Shown here: piece after piece, positions 17,705 to 27,140 of the stretch | Layout: every line of letters starts with the position of its first letter | How positions within the stretch are numbered: the stretch's first letter is position 1 | From: CAIOZA01 sp964464375 | GTDB lineage: Bacteria > Bacteroidota > Ignavibacteria > Kapaibacteriales > UBA2268 | Direction of reading: 5' to 3' | NCBI GenBank assembly: GCA_964464375.1 | Contig: CAYXFU010000026.1 | Location: 1 to 52,102 of the forward strand | Length of the DNA: 52,102 nt | Translations under genes and position numbers: made by a program | The notes under the pieces: model-generated | Told to the model about the DNA's origin: nothing | The model's database searches: none | The model's input: the letters and a program-made list of their open reading frames with translations, nothing else

Positions 17705-18928
17705 ATGTCCAATAATATTTTGAAAGTTGAACCTGAAGAGATTAGTTTTAGCAAAATTATTATACTAATCCGATTGAAGTCAAAGTTTGTAATTTTGATT
17801 TTATTTGTTTCAATATTATTAACAATTGGATATTCATATATAGCTCCACACCAATATGAGTCTATGGGGAGCATATTGCCACCAGAAGATTCAGGTGGTG
17901 GTGGTGGATTGACATCATTTCTTCAATCAATCTCAGGAGGTTTCTCTATCGAAGGAGCCGGTCAATCAAGTAAAATTCTTGTTTTTCAAGATATGTTAAA
18001 AAGTCGTGAAGTAGCTAAGAACATTACTCAATCTTTAGGGCTTGACAAGAAACCGGATGTTAAGCCTAACCAGCTAGAGAATTTATATTCTTCAGTAAGT
18101 AAAATGCTTAAGATAGAATTAAAAAGGAGTGGAATAATTAATATTTCTTCCTTTACTTCTACCGGATATTTCCCCGATACAAAAGATAAGGATGAAGCCG
18201 CAGAGTTATCAGCAAAACTAATCAATACTGCCATAAAAGCTCTCGATGAAGTTAACAGGGAAAAGAATTTATCAAAATCAAAACGGAAAAGAGAATTTCT
18301 TGAACGAATTCTTACTGAGCGTAAGATAGCTCTTGATTCGGTTGACAAGCATTTAGAGCAATTTAGGACGGAGCACAAAATTTTTTCTATCGATGATCAG
18401 AGTGAAGCAATTCTAGGAAATGCCGTTACATTAGGCACTGAACTAGCAAAGTCAGAAGTTGATCTCAACTTGAAATTGTTAGAATATGAACCAAACTCAG
18501 CAATTGTGCAATCAGCAAAAAGAAAGCTAGACAATGTAAGAGAGCAATATGGTCGTGTTCAAACCGGAGGTATTGGATCAGGAGATTTATATTCTATCCC
18601 TCTAAATCAAGTACCATCACTAGTGAGACAATACACTACATTAATGCGCAAACAAAAAATACTTGAGCAGGTTAATCTTTATCTTGAAACACAGAGATAT
18701 CAGGAGTTAATTCAAGAAAAGAGAGATTTAACTACAGTAGAACAACTCGATATTGCACAGGTACCAACTAATAGGTCTGCACCTAATAGGAAGATGATGA
18801 TCTTGCTGGATTTTGTAATTGTTTCAATTTTACTATTGTTTTATATTATTATTGATGCCCTCAGAAAAGGGTATATTTATATCAGGAAAGATGTTGAAGA
18901 CCAATCTGTAACAGAGAAATCAACCTGA
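17705..18928 (+). CDS. Wzz/GumC-like polysaccharide co-polymerase
   Basis: The 407-residue protein has the two-helix Wzz layout: TM1 at about 28-50, a long periplasmic part and TM2 at about 362-384. The end of the periplasmic part carries the family's Pro/Asn stretch VPTNRSAPNRK. A Gly-rich and Ser-rich loop (SGGGGGLTSF and QSISGG) follows YESMGSILPP, and heptad-like helices between about 190 and 330 suggest coiled coil. There is no C-terminal tyrosine kinase domain, so it is a length regulator rather than a BY-kinase. The gene is coupled to the upstream Wza-like gene and ends 10 bases before a convergent gene. Confidence 0.88.
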   Translation: MSNNILKVEPEEISFSKIIILIRLKSKFVILILFVSILLTIGYSYIAPHQYESMGSILPPEDSGGGGGLTSFLQSISGGFSIEGAGQSSKILVFQDMLKSREVAKNITQSLGLDKKPDVKPNQLENLYSSVSKMLKIELKRSGIINISSFTSTGYFPDTKDKDEAAELSAKLINTAIKALDEVNREKNLSKSKRKREFLERILTERKIALDSVDKHLEQFRTEHKIFSIDDQSEAILGNAVTLGTELAKSEVDLNLKLLEYEPNSAIVQSAKRKLDNVREQYGRVQTGGIGSGDLYSIPLNQVPSLVRQYTTLMRKQKILEQVNLYLETQRYQELIQEKRDLTTVEQLDIAQVPTNRSAPNRKMMILLDFVIVSILLLFYIIIDALRKGYIYIRKDVEDQSVTEKST

Positions 18929-18938
18929 AATCTGCATT

Positions 18939-19523
18939 CTATCCATTGATCTTATTTATCTCTTTTTTGCATTGGTCAAGTAAAAAAGAGATATTTTCAT
19001 TTTTGCGCTTTTCAGCAGTTGGAAAGTACCTGTGGCTTATCTGATCCATGAATGAAAATGGATTAAGGAAATTAACAAAATCATTCGACCTAAGAATATC
19101 AAGACAGTCACTTAATATTATTATCAGGCAGTCATCATCAATTCTATCCAGTTCCATGACTGCATTACTCAAACCAATTCTAATCTTAAAATCATCTGTA
19201 ATTCTTTGAATCAAATAGGATACATTAGAACCAAAGTTATAATCAAGGATTGTAAGTGTAATATCATCACTGTTGATCAGTATATTATGCAGGATTGAAG
19301 CGACTATTAAATCGGGTTCAAAGATATTTAACTCAGTAATTAAGATTTTAGCAACTCTTGTTGAGTGATGAAAAATTGGATATCCTGTCGGTGTTAGCTG
19401 ACCGATGTGAGCAGCTTCAGACATCTCGTAGGAACCAATAACCTTAGAGATATCTGCAGGTGAAACCTTATCAAGTAAAAGTTTTTCTAGAGTTGTTTTC
19501 GATAAAAAGTTTTCTTCAATCAT
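18939..19523 (-). CDS. Degenerate HD-domain (RelA/SpoT hydrolase-like) protein
   Basis: The pattern GYPIFHHSTRVAKIL (47-61) aligns with the (p)ppGpp hydrolase HD region and keeps the first His (His53). The core HD pair is instead His79-Asn80 in SILHNILINSDDIT, and the following ED pair of hydrolases is IN. A later SDCLDILRS resembles the ADR-LHN helix. The protein is 194 residues from the ATG at 19523, which lies 13 bases beyond the recN stop. An ATG at 19586 would overlap recN by 50 bases and adds nothing family-like. The fold is recognisable, but hydrolase activity is doubtful. It may bind a nucleotide without cutting it. Confidence 0.7.
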   Translation of the reverse strand: MIEENFLSKTTLEKLLLDKVSPADISKVIGSYEMSEAAHIGQLTPTGYPIFHHSTRVAKILITELNIFEPDLIVASILHNILINSDDITLTILDYNFGSNVSYLIQRITDDFKIRIGLSNAVMELDRIDDDCLIIILSDCLDILRSNDFVNFLNPFSFMDQISHRYFPTAEKRKNENISFLLDQCKKEINKING

Positions 19524-19536
19524 AATTGGACTGCAC

Positions 19537-21249
19537 TTAAAATTTTGACAATTCCTGAATGCTTTGAAGAGTTGATTCTGTAACATCTTCTCCGCTTATC
19601 AATTTAGCTATTTCAATATTTCTTTCCTCCCCGCTGAGTTCTGATGCAGAAATATTAGTAGAATCATTAGTTTGAGATTTATTTACGGAAATAATTTTAT
19701 CAGCTAATGAAGCAATTTGAGCAAGATGAGTAATTGAAATTATCTGATGATTTTGAGATAATTTCTTCATTGAAAGTCCAACCCTTCTTGCCACTTTACC
19801 ACTTATGCCTGTGTCAATTTCATCAAAAATTAAGACTGGAGTATTTGAAGTCGAAGCAGAAATACTCTTAATTGCCAACATTACTCGTGAGATTTCACCT
19901 CCCGACGCAACATCCACTAAGGGTTTGGGTGATTCTCCGGGGTTTGTAGAAATAAGAAATTCAATATTGTCTATTCCATTGGTGAAGCATTTATAATATT
20001 TATCATCTATCAAACAACTGACTCCTGATAGAATGGCATTTAGGGAATTATTTTGATTCTTAAATAAGACATTAAATATACCATTTTCAATGCTTAGATC
20101 CATTAATTTATTAATCACCTCTTGCTCAAAAATTCTAGAAGAGTTTTGTCTTATTGCTGAAATTTTCTGAGCTATTATTCCTAATTCAATCTGGGATGAA
20201 TAAATTTTATCTTTTATTAATAAAATTTCTTTTTCAAAGTTCTCAATAATTGATAGTTGTGACTCGAGAAATTCTTTTCTTTTAAATATATTATCATAGG
20301 AAAGATATTTCTTTCTTAAACCCCGGAGTAAACTTAATCTTTCTCTGATTTTTTCAGCTCTCTCTGCATCGAAATTGATATTAGAATGATAATTCTGGTT
20401 GAACTTGTCAATCTCATTCAATGATATTTCGGAAGTTTTGAATTCTTCGAGATATTGGCTGTACGCTTCATCTATTGCATTAAGCTGTTCAAGATTTTTA
20501 CGGGCTGTAACAATTTGGTATAAAACAGAACTTTCGTCAGTGGAAAGGATTTGACTCAAAGATGATGATAATGAAAATAGTATTTCTGAATTCTCCAGTA
20601 TCTTTAGTTCAATCTCAAGCGAAGTTTCTTCATCAATTAACGGATTTACCTTAACGATTTCTTCCAATTCAAACTTATACAATATTACTTTTTGAGAAGA
20701 ATCCTTTTCGGATTCATAGAGATCATTTATTGTCCTTAATAACTGTGATTGATTTTGATATTCATTATTTAGTCTTGAGGTCAAATCATCAAAACGGCAA
20801 ATACTATCGAGAACTGATAAGTGATTTTCGGGTCGAAGCAGAATCTGGTGATCGTGCTGCCCATGAAAATCAACTAATAGATCACCGAAGTCTTTTAATA
20901 ATGCCACCTGAACAGGTGTGTCATTGATAAAGCACCGTGAATTTCCCTTAACAGACAATTCACGTCTGGTGATTAATTCATTGTCGTGGATATCTAATTC
21001 ATTGTGAGACAGAAGTTGGTAAATCGGAGATCCTTCAGGAATGGAGAAAACAGCTTCAATAATTGCTTTATTTTCACCAGAACGAATTAAATCAGAGGAA
21101 GCTCTTTCACCAAGAGCTAATAAAAGAGCATCGACAATGATAGATTTGCCAGCACCGGTTTCACCAATAATAATGTTCAGCCCTTTATCGAACTTTAACG
21201 ATACTGAATCAATCAGTGTGAAATTTTTTATACTTAGTGATTTTAACAT
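19537..21249 (-). CDS. recN: DNA repair protein RecN
   Basis: The 570-residue SMC-like ATPase acts in double-strand break repair. Walker A is GETGAGKS (29-36), LVDFHGQHDHQ is the RecN-specific segment, and a coiled-coil arm spans roughly 160-380. The ABC signature SGGEISRVMLAIK and Walker B VLIFDEIDTGISG are both intact near the C-terminus, followed by the His switch region ITHLAQIA. The length is normal for the family. It stands between the HD protein and ftsK, all on the minus strand. No LexA-like operator was recognised upstream. Confidence 0.96.
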   Translation of the reverse strand: MLKSLSIKNFTLIDSVSLKFDKGLNIIIGETGAGKSIIVDALLLALGERASSDLIRSGENKAIIEAVFSIPEGSPIYQLLSHNELDIHDNELITRRELSVKGNSRCFINDTPVQVALLKDFGDLLVDFHGQHDHQILLRPENHLSVLDSICRFDDLTSRLNNEYQNQSQLLRTINDLYESEKDSSQKVILYKFELEEIVKVNPLIDEETSLEIELKILENSEILFSLSSSLSQILSTDESSVLYQIVTARKNLEQLNAIDEAYSQYLEEFKTSEISLNEIDKFNQNYHSNINFDAERAEKIRERLSLLRGLRKKYLSYDNIFKRKEFLESQLSIIENFEKEILLIKDKIYSSQIELGIIAQKISAIRQNSSRIFEQEVINKLMDLSIENGIFNVLFKNQNNSLNAILSGVSCLIDDKYYKCFTNGIDNIEFLISTNPGESPKPLVDVASGGEISRVMLAIKSISASTSNTPVLIFDEIDTGISGKVARRVGLSMKKLSQNHQIISITHLAQIASLADKIISVNKSQTNDSTNISASELSGEERNIEIAKLISGEDVTESTLQSIQELSKF

Positions 21250-21297
21250 AATTCCAATTTAAGTAATTCAAACGAGATTTATTATGAAAAAATACAA

Positions 21298-24072
21298 TTA
21301 AAGAACCCGTTCCAAATCTGATTCGCTGTCCATTAATACCAATCTAGCTTTACTTCCATCATAAGGACCAACTATCCCGGCGGCTTCCAATTCATCAACT
21401 ATTCTTCCTGCTCGGGCATAACCAACTTTCAATCTTCTCTGAACTAAAGATACAGAGCCTTGTTGATGTCGTATAATTAATCTGGCGGCATCTTCGAACA
21501 AAGGATCTCTATCTTCACGGCTATATTCATTGTCAGGACCTTTAACTTCATTAATTGAAGGGAGTAGATATGGAGATGAATACCCATTTTGTTTGCCAAT
21601 AAATGCACTTATATCTTCAACTTCTTCTGTGGATAAAAAGGCATTTTGTATTCTTATTGGAGGCATTGAACCACCAGCCTGAAAGAGAAGATCTCCATTT
21701 CCAAGAAGTTTTTCGGCACCCATGTGATCAAGGATTGTTCTTGAATCAATTTTGGAGGATACTAAGTAAGAGATTCGTGCTGGGAAATTGGCTTTTATAA
21801 TGCCCGTTATGACATCAACTGAAGGTCTTTGTGTCGCAACAACCAAATGTATGCCGACAGCTCTTGCAAGCTGTGCGAGCCGAATAAGTGGTGTCTCAAC
21901 TTCCTTTGAAGCTGTTAGCATCAAATCGGCTAATTCATCTATAATAACTACAATATATGGCATTTGTTTATGGAGCAGTTCCTTGTTGTTTTTGAATTTT
22001 CCTTCACTGACTCTTCTGTTGTAATCATCAATATTTCGTTGACCAACAGAGGCTAAAATGTTATATCTTAAATCCATCTCAGCGCAGACAGATTTCAGGA
22101 TAATAACTGCTTCCTGAGGATCGGTTATAATTACATTGTTCAAATCAGGTGATGTAGCTAAAAAATGATTTTCTAATGCTACATACTGAGTCAGTTCAAC
22201 TTTTTTTGGATCTATAATAACAAATTTAAGATTGCTGGGATGCATCTTGTAAAGTAATGATGTGATAATCGTATTTATTCCGACACTCTTTCCGGAACCA
22301 GTAGTGCCAGCCATCAATAAATGTGGCATTTTAGATAAATCAGCAGTGAATACTTCACCGGAGATTGTTTTACCAAGAGCAATCGGAAGCTTAAAATTAT
22401 TATTATTAAATTTTGAACTTTTTACACATGAACTAAATCGTACAATAGCCGGATTTTGATTTGGTATTTCGATACCAACTGTGCCTTTACCTGGAATGGG
22501 AGCTATAATTCTAATACCCTTTGCTTTCAAAGCCATTGCGATATCATCCGCCAAAACTGCTATGCGACTAATTTTAATGCCGGCTGCCGGAACAAATTCG
22601 TATTGGGTAACAACCGGACCAGGTGTAACACTTAGATTTTCGATATAAATTTTGAATGTTTCTAATTTCTCCTGAAGAATTTTTGCATTCGATTTTAATT
22701 CATCTTCATCTATTTCAAACTGTCCTTTATCATCGACTAAAAGCTTAATTGGTGGCTGCTTGTAATTGATCTCTTCATCGTGAATAGATGTACCTAACAG
22801 ATTAATAGGAACTTCGTCATCCTCGACAGTTATTATAGTTTCATCTAAAGTAACAACGAGTGGTTTTACTTCTCTATGTACAATGTCATTTTCATTAAAA
22901 TCATCGTCAATCAAAGCATCCTCATCCAGAGTGTTTTCATCTAATTGTTCATCAGGAATTATCTTCTGTTTGATCGCATCTTCATGTGTTATGTATGAAC
23001 CACTATTATTATCTTTATTAAATTTTTTAATAATAAAATTCTTTTTTTCATCGATGTTTTGATCTTGAGTATTTTCTATGCCAGGATTTTCAATTTGTTT
23101 ATCAGTTAAATCAGTTTTTACTGTTCTGGAGTAAGCCTTCAATGGGTTCTTTAAAAGATCATCTCCAAAATTACTCTTACCAGATTTTGCATTATCCTTT
23201 TCCTGGCTTCTGATTAATATCTTTGCAGGGTCATCTTCATCAGTAATATCAATTGACAATACAGATGCCTTAGTACTTAGTCCTATTTCTTCAGGAGTTT
23301 CAGTGTCTTTTGTTTTCTCAGATCTTAGTTTATTTGTTATCCACGCTAAGCCAGCATTTATTCTTTTCAAAATAGTTTTAATTGACAACGTGATATTGCT
23401 GACACTAATACTAAATCCAACCAGTGTCATAAGAACAATTAATGCTAAAATCAGTATTATTGTTCCGACTGTTCCAAGTATCCCCGACATTAATGTTGAA
23501 CTAAAATAGCCATAACTGCCAATCCATTCTCGAGAAAGATTATTAAACCAGCTGATTCTTGATATAGTCCCCATAAAAGTAGAGAATGAAAGGCAATATA
23601 ATATTAATATGGCAGTATATTTTATTAACTTTATTCCAGGCTTTAATTTTACAAATATTATTGATGACCAGCTAAGTAAAATCATAGGAAATAGAAGAAT
23701 CGAATAACCGATAGTGCTATTAATCAGAAAGTTAGATATTATAGCGCCCAACAATCCTAGCCAATTCATTGTGGTTTGAGCTTTTGCTAATGCTTCTTCT
23801 TTTCCTTTTATTAAACTTAGGAATTCACCAACAGAAATCTGAGTGTTTGCAGTGTCTTTAGGAGTGTAAGAAAATAAAGCGAGAAAAATCAATACTGAGA
23901 CAACAGCAATAAGTGCCGCAAGAATTTTAATATGTCTGCGGTATTGTGTTTCAAAAACTTCTGATCTTTTTTCGGAATACTCAGAATCTTTCGAGTCATT
24001 TTTCTCAGAATTACTTGTGTCTTTTTTAACTTTGACACGTTTGATAATGACATCGTCGTTGTTCGATGGCAT
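21298..24072 (-). CDS. ftsK: DNA translocase FtsK
   Basis: The 924-residue protein couples division to chromosome dimer resolution. Membrane helices lie between about 47 and 235 (four or five segments), then a long acidic linker (about 240-460) with runs such as DENTLDEDALIDDD. The RecA-like motor follows: Walker A GTTGSGKS (about 589-596), IDPKKVELTQY, and VVIIDELADLM as Walker B. The C-terminal gamma winged helix begins SVSLVQRRLKVGYARAGR and is suited to binding KOPS-like polar sequences. The domain set is complete. The linker is shorter than in E. coli but typical of SpoIIIE/FtsK in other phyla. Confidence 0.96.
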   Translation of the reverse strand: MPSNNDDVIIKRVKVKKDTSNSEKNDSKDSEYSEKRSEVFETQYRRHIKILAALIAVVSVLIFLALFSYTPKDTANTQISVGEFLSLIKGKEEALAKAQTTMNWLGLLGAIISNFLINSTIGYSILLFPMILLSWSSIIFVKLKPGIKLIKYTAILILYCLSFSTFMGTISRISWFNNLSREWIGSYGYFSSTLMSGILGTVGTIILILALIVLMTLVGFSISVSNITLSIKTILKRINAGLAWITNKLRSEKTKDTETPEEIGLSTKASVLSIDITDEDDPAKILIRSQEKDNAKSGKSNFGDDLLKNPLKAYSRTVKTDLTDKQIENPGIENTQDQNIDEKKNFIIKKFNKDNNSGSYITHEDAIKQKIIPDEQLDENTLDEDALIDDDFNENDIVHREVKPLVVTLDETIITVEDDEVPINLLGTSIHDEEINYKQPPIKLLVDDKGQFEIDEDELKSNAKILQEKLETFKIYIENLSVTPGPVVTQYEFVPAAGIKISRIAVLADDIAMALKAKGIRIIAPIPGKGTVGIEIPNQNPAIVRFSSCVKSSKFNNNNFKLPIALGKTISGEVFTADLSKMPHLLMAGTTGSGKSVGINTIITSLLYKMHPSNLKFVIIDPKKVELTQYVALENHFLATSPDLNNVIITDPQEAVIILKSVCAEMDLRYNILASVGQRNIDDYNRRVSEGKFKNNKELLHKQMPYIVVIIDELADLMLTASKEVETPLIRLAQLARAVGIHLVVATQRPSVDVITGIIKANFPARISYLVSSKIDSRTILDHMGAEKLLGNGDLLFQAGGSMPPIRIQNAFLSTEEVEDISAFIGKQNGYSSPYLLPSINEVKGPDNEYSREDRDPLFEDAARLIIRHQQGSVSLVQRRLKVGYARAGRIVDELEAAGIVGPYDGSKARLVLMDSESDLERVL

Positions 24073-24103
24073 CGTTCCCCCAATCTATCAAATTATGCCA
24101 ATT

Positions 24104-24868
24104 CTAATTAGAGTTATTATTTACGATCTTAATGCTGTTGCCAAAATTCAAAGGGATGACCGGACAGCAATTTTCATCCAATGCAAAATCTATATCGTTC
24201 TCGAAACCAAGTGCAATCAATTTTTTTGGATGATCACGCTCCTTTATTTTTGCTAACAGATCAAGTTTATTGCAATGATAAAGTTGCATCATTCCCAATG
24301 CTGAATCTGACAAAACTTCATCAGGGTAAATGTTATTAAATCTATCTATATATGCACCAGCACATATTCCGTCTTCATAAGAAAATCTGTTGTCATTACC
24401 GGCACATAATAGATGAATATCTTTGATGTTGTGATTGTTCTTCAAACTCACTGCAAAATTAACAACAACATCAATATTAACAAAGCTACCAATTAGCTTG
24501 TGATGTGCATTTTTGCACTTATGAAATAAATTTGTACCGTTCGATGTGGTCATAACAATAGTTTTCCCTTTAATTCTTTCGCTAGTAAATTCAAATGGTG
24601 AATTGCCTGAATCGAAACTATTTGGTTTAATACTATTCCTTTCACCCGATAAGAATCTGACTTCTTTACTAAGATTTGCATAAACCTGAACAGCTCTTTC
24701 AACAGATTCAACAGGAATTACTTCTTTTGCACCATTAGACAAAGCAACACAGATTGACGTTCCGGCTCTCAAGAGATCAATCATAATAACAATAGAACCT
24801 TCAAAAAGGCTCTCTTTTTCTGGAATATTTGAATTTAAATAACAATCAATCATCGCAATACTGCTCAC
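24104..24868 (-). CDS. comB: ComB-family 2-phosphosulfolactate phosphatase
   Basis: The 254-residue protein shows the ComB pattern: VIMIDLLRAGTSICVAL near 28-44, FLSGERNSIKP, FDSGNSPFEF, and TIVMTTSNGTNLFHK. In methanogens ComB releases phosphate from 2-phosphosulfolactate on the route to coenzyme M. Many bacteria carry it without the other coenzyme M genes, and its role there is unsettled. It sits alone between ftsK (31 bases downstream on the same strand) and the divergent kdsA. No comA or comC homologue is in the window. Family confidence is high, function is not. Confidence 0.88.
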   Translation of the reverse strand: MSSIAMIDCYLNSNIPEKESLFEGSIVIMIDLLRAGTSICVALSNGAKEVIPVESVERAVQVYANLSKEVRFLSGERNSIKPNSFDSGNSPFEFTSERIKGKTIVMTTSNGTNLFHKCKNAHHKLIGSFVNIDVVVNFAVSLKNNHNIKDIHLLCAGNDNRFSYEDGICAGAYIDRFNNIYPDEVLSDSALGMMQLYHCNKLDLLAKIKERDHPKKLIALGFENDIDFALDENCCPVIPLNFGNSIKIVNNNSN

Positions 24869-24949
24869 ATCATTATACTATTGCATTGGGTGCAATTCAT
24901 TTGAATTCAAAGATATAATATTTTTTTGATTTTTAATAATTAAATAAAA

Positions 24950-24978
24950 TTTGTAATTGAGTTTATAAGATATTGTTG
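24950..24978 (+). promoter_or_regulatory. Possible promoter for the kdsA operon
   Basis: TTTG (24950-24953), a 17-base spacer and TATTGTTG (24971-24978) match TTTG-N17-19-TAnnTTTG with one mismatch. It lies about 80 bases before kdsA. Another partial match (TTTG at 24925, AAAATTTG at 24946) overlaps, so the exact site is uncertain. Confidence 0.35.
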
Positions 24979-25058
24979 ATCTCAAACAATTATGAGGATT
25001 TTAATTCAACTTTTTTTGTTATTTTCGCTTTTAATATTTTCAATCTGTTATATTTTAG

Positions 25059-25832
25059 ATGAAGAAACCTTTAATTATTATTGCAGGACCATGTGTTGTG
25101 GAGTCAAGGGATATGCTTTTCGAAACTGCTTATACCCTAAAAAGCATATTGAAAGATTTGAATGTCAGATTTTACTTCAAATCTTCATATAAAAAAGCTA
25201 ATCGATCGAGCAGTAGTTCCTTTACGGGTATTGGTGATGATATTGCTCTGGGATATTTAAAGGACGTACATGATGAATATGGTACTCAAATAGTTACTGA
25301 TATTCATTCACCTGATGAAGCCGGTATGGCTTCCAAATACGTGGATGTGCTTCAGATACCAGCATTTCTTTGCCGCCAAACTGATTTAATTCAAGCAGCT
25401 GCAAAGACAAAGAAAACAATTAATATTAAGAAGGGTCAATTCGCTGCTCCTGATGACATGGAGAAAGCAATAAATAAAGCTATTGAAACCGGTAATAATG
25501 ATATATGGTTGACTGAAAGAGGTACTACATTTGGATATCATGATCTTGTAGTTGATTATCGCTCACTACTTATTATGAAGGCCTTTGGATATCCAGTCAT
25601 TTATGATGCAACTCACTCATTACAGAAGCCTTCAATTGGTCAGGAATCTGGTGGTTCACCTGAATTTATTATACCATTAGCGAAAGCGGCAATTGCTACC
25701 GGAGTCGATGGAATATTCTTTGAAACTCATCCGGATCCAAAATCAGCAAAAAGTGATTCAGCTACACAATTGCCTCTTACTAAAGTAAAAGATTTAATTG
25801 AGCAACTTATGAAAATATACGAGGTAGCCTGA
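25059..25832 (+). CDS. kdsA: 3-deoxy-8-phosphooctulonate (KDO-8-P) synthase
   Basis: This 257-residue enzyme condenses phosphoenolpyruvate with arabinose 5-phosphate to make KDO-8-P for lipopolysaccharide. Signatures are IAGPCVVES, FKSSYKKANRSSSSSF, QIPAFLCRQTDL, KKGQFAAPDDM and DATHSLQKPS. Cys12 replaces the Asn of the E. coli-type enzyme, which marks it as the metal-dependent class. It is first in a tight run of kdsA, lptC-like, tpiA, pgsA and a PgpA-like gene with gaps or overlaps of only a few bases. Its presence implies an outer membrane with KDO-containing LPS. Confidence 0.96.
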   Translation: MKKPLIIIAGPCVVESRDMLFETAYTLKSILKDLNVRFYFKSSYKKANRSSSSSFTGIGDDIALGYLKDVHDEYGTQIVTDIHSPDEAGMASKYVDVLQIPAFLCRQTDLIQAAAKTKKTINIKKGQFAAPDDMEKAINKAIETGNNDIWLTERGTTFGYHDLVVDYRSLLIMKAFGYPVIYDATHSLQKPSIGQESGGSPEFIIPLAKAAIATGVDGIFFETHPDPKSAKSDSATQLPLTKVKDLIEQLMKIYEVA

Positions 25833-26381
25833 TTGCTTAGAATATTTTTTATATTAATAGTTTCAACATTGTTTGTTTCAAGTTTAACTTCTTGCGATGA
25901 AACTCCTGGGATGAAGGGTAAGCCAAATACTAAAATCCAAACCGGATCAGCACCTGATCAGACGGGGCAGACAGTTAGAGTATATTTTATTGATTCTTCC
26001 TTTACCAAAGCAATTCTTGATGCTGGTAGAACAAGGATATATCAGGACAGAATGGAAACTTTACTTGATGGAGGTGTGAAAGTAGATTTCTTTTCTAAAA
26101 ACAGTGGAAGAAGAGCTAGTCATCTTACATCTGATAGTGCCATAATTGATGATAAAACAAGAAATATGATTGCTAAAGGACATGTTATCGTAATAGGGGA
26201 TAGTTCCGGTGCAGTTTTAAAAACATCAATTTTACATTGGGATAATACTACCAGAAAATTATATTCAACTGCCTATGTGGAAATTGATAGACCAGGAGAG
26301 CATTTGCAGGGTTATGGTTTCGAATCGGATCAGAGTTTAACATATTATAAAATATTCAAAGTAAGTGGAGTTCAAAGATGA
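25833..26381 (+). CDS. lptC: LptC-like LPS export lipoprotein
   Basis: The reading frame starts at a TTG directly after the kdsA stop, with GAGG about eight bases upstream; no ATG gives a full-length product. The 182-residue protein has a lipoprotein signal with lipobox LTSC (Cys21). The rest is a beta-rich OstA/LptC-like domain, with repeating strands such as RTRIYQDRMETLLDGGVKVDFF, SDSAIIDDKTRNMIAKGHVIV and ENLQGYG-like HLQGYGFESD. LptC bridges LptB2FG and LptA in LPS transport. Position after kdsA supports this. A lipid anchor instead of an uncleaved helix is seen in some phyla. Its stop overlaps the tpiA start (ATGA). Confidence 0.8.
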   Translation: MLRIFFILIVSTLFVSSLTSCDETPGMKGKPNTKIQTGSAPDQTGQTVRVYFIDSSFTKAILDAGRTRIYQDRMETLLDGGVKVDFFSKNSGRRASHLTSDSAIIDDKTRNMIAKGHVIVIGDSSGAVLKTSILHWDNTTRKLYSTAYVEIDRPGEHLQGYGFESDQSLTYYKIFKVSGVQR

Positions 26382-27139
26382 AACAATTTTTAATTGCTGG
26401 AAACTGGAAAATGAATACTGATATTCATGCAACAGCTGATTTATTAGAATCAATATGGAATTTGAAAAACAGTTATAAAGATTCTGTTCAGGTGCTTGTT
26501 TGTCCACCTTTTACCAATTTAGCAAAAGCAAATGAAATACTCAAAGATAAACCGATTCATCTGGGTTCTCAGAATTGCTATTGGGAAGTAAAGGGTGCCT
26601 TTACAGGGGAAATCTCATTGGAAATGATTAAATCTTGCGGGTGTAAATATGTCATTATTGGTCATTCTGAGAGAAGATCATTATTCGGTGAAACTAATCA
26701 AATGATAAATAATAAATTGCATGCAATCCTATCATCAGGTTTGATCCCAATAGTTTGCATAGGCGAAACACTTGAAGAACGGAGCGAAGGCAGAACTTTT
26801 GAAGTTCTCGAAAATCAGATAGTTAATAGTTTTAAAGGTATAAATGAAAGGATTCAGGATATTGTTGTAGCTTATGAGCCTGTCTGGGCTATAGGTACCG
26901 GAGTTGCTGCTACAGAGGAACAAGTAGATGAAGCTCACAATAAATTGAGGGAGATGTTGAATAATAAATTTGGGTCAACTGCCAATAAAACATTAATTTT
27001 GTATGGTGGTAGTGTTACATCAGAAAATGCTGATTCAATATTTAAACTCATTAATGTTAATGGAGCACTTATTGGAGGAGCATCACTAAAAGCCGAATCA
27101 TTTGTTACTATTATAAATACAGCCGAGAAATACGTATAG
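26378..27139 (+). CDS. tpiA: Triosephosphate isomerase
   Basis: The 253-residue TIM barrel interconverts dihydroxyacetone phosphate and glyceraldehyde 3-phosphate. Catalytic residues are all present: Lys11 in GNWKMN, His96 in IIGHSERR and Glu167 in AYEPVWAIGTG. The phosphate-binding YGGSV lies near the C-terminus. The length is standard. The start overlaps the LptC-like stop by four bases, so translation is coupled. It is a glycolytic gene placed inside an envelope-lipid operon, an arrangement that probably reflects shared growth control rather than shared chemistry. Confidence 0.98.
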   Translation: MKQFLIAGNWKMNTDIHATADLLESIWNLKNSYKDSVQVLVCPPFTNLAKANEILKDKPIHLGSQNCYWEVKGAFTGEISLEMIKSCGCKYVIIGHSERRSLFGETNQMINNKLHAILSSGLIPIVCIGETLEERSEGRTFEVLENQIVNSFKGINERIQDIVVAYEPVWAIGTGVAATEEQVDEAHNKLREMLNNKFGSTANKTLILYGGSVTSENADSIFKLINVNGALIGGASLKAESFVTIINTAEKYV

Positions 27140-27140
27140 A

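Noticed and set aside
17644..17874. Minus-strand open frames within the Wza/Wzz genes and similar antisense frames elsewhere
   Set aside because: They lie opposite well-supported genes, lack ribosome sites and show no recognisable protein pattern.
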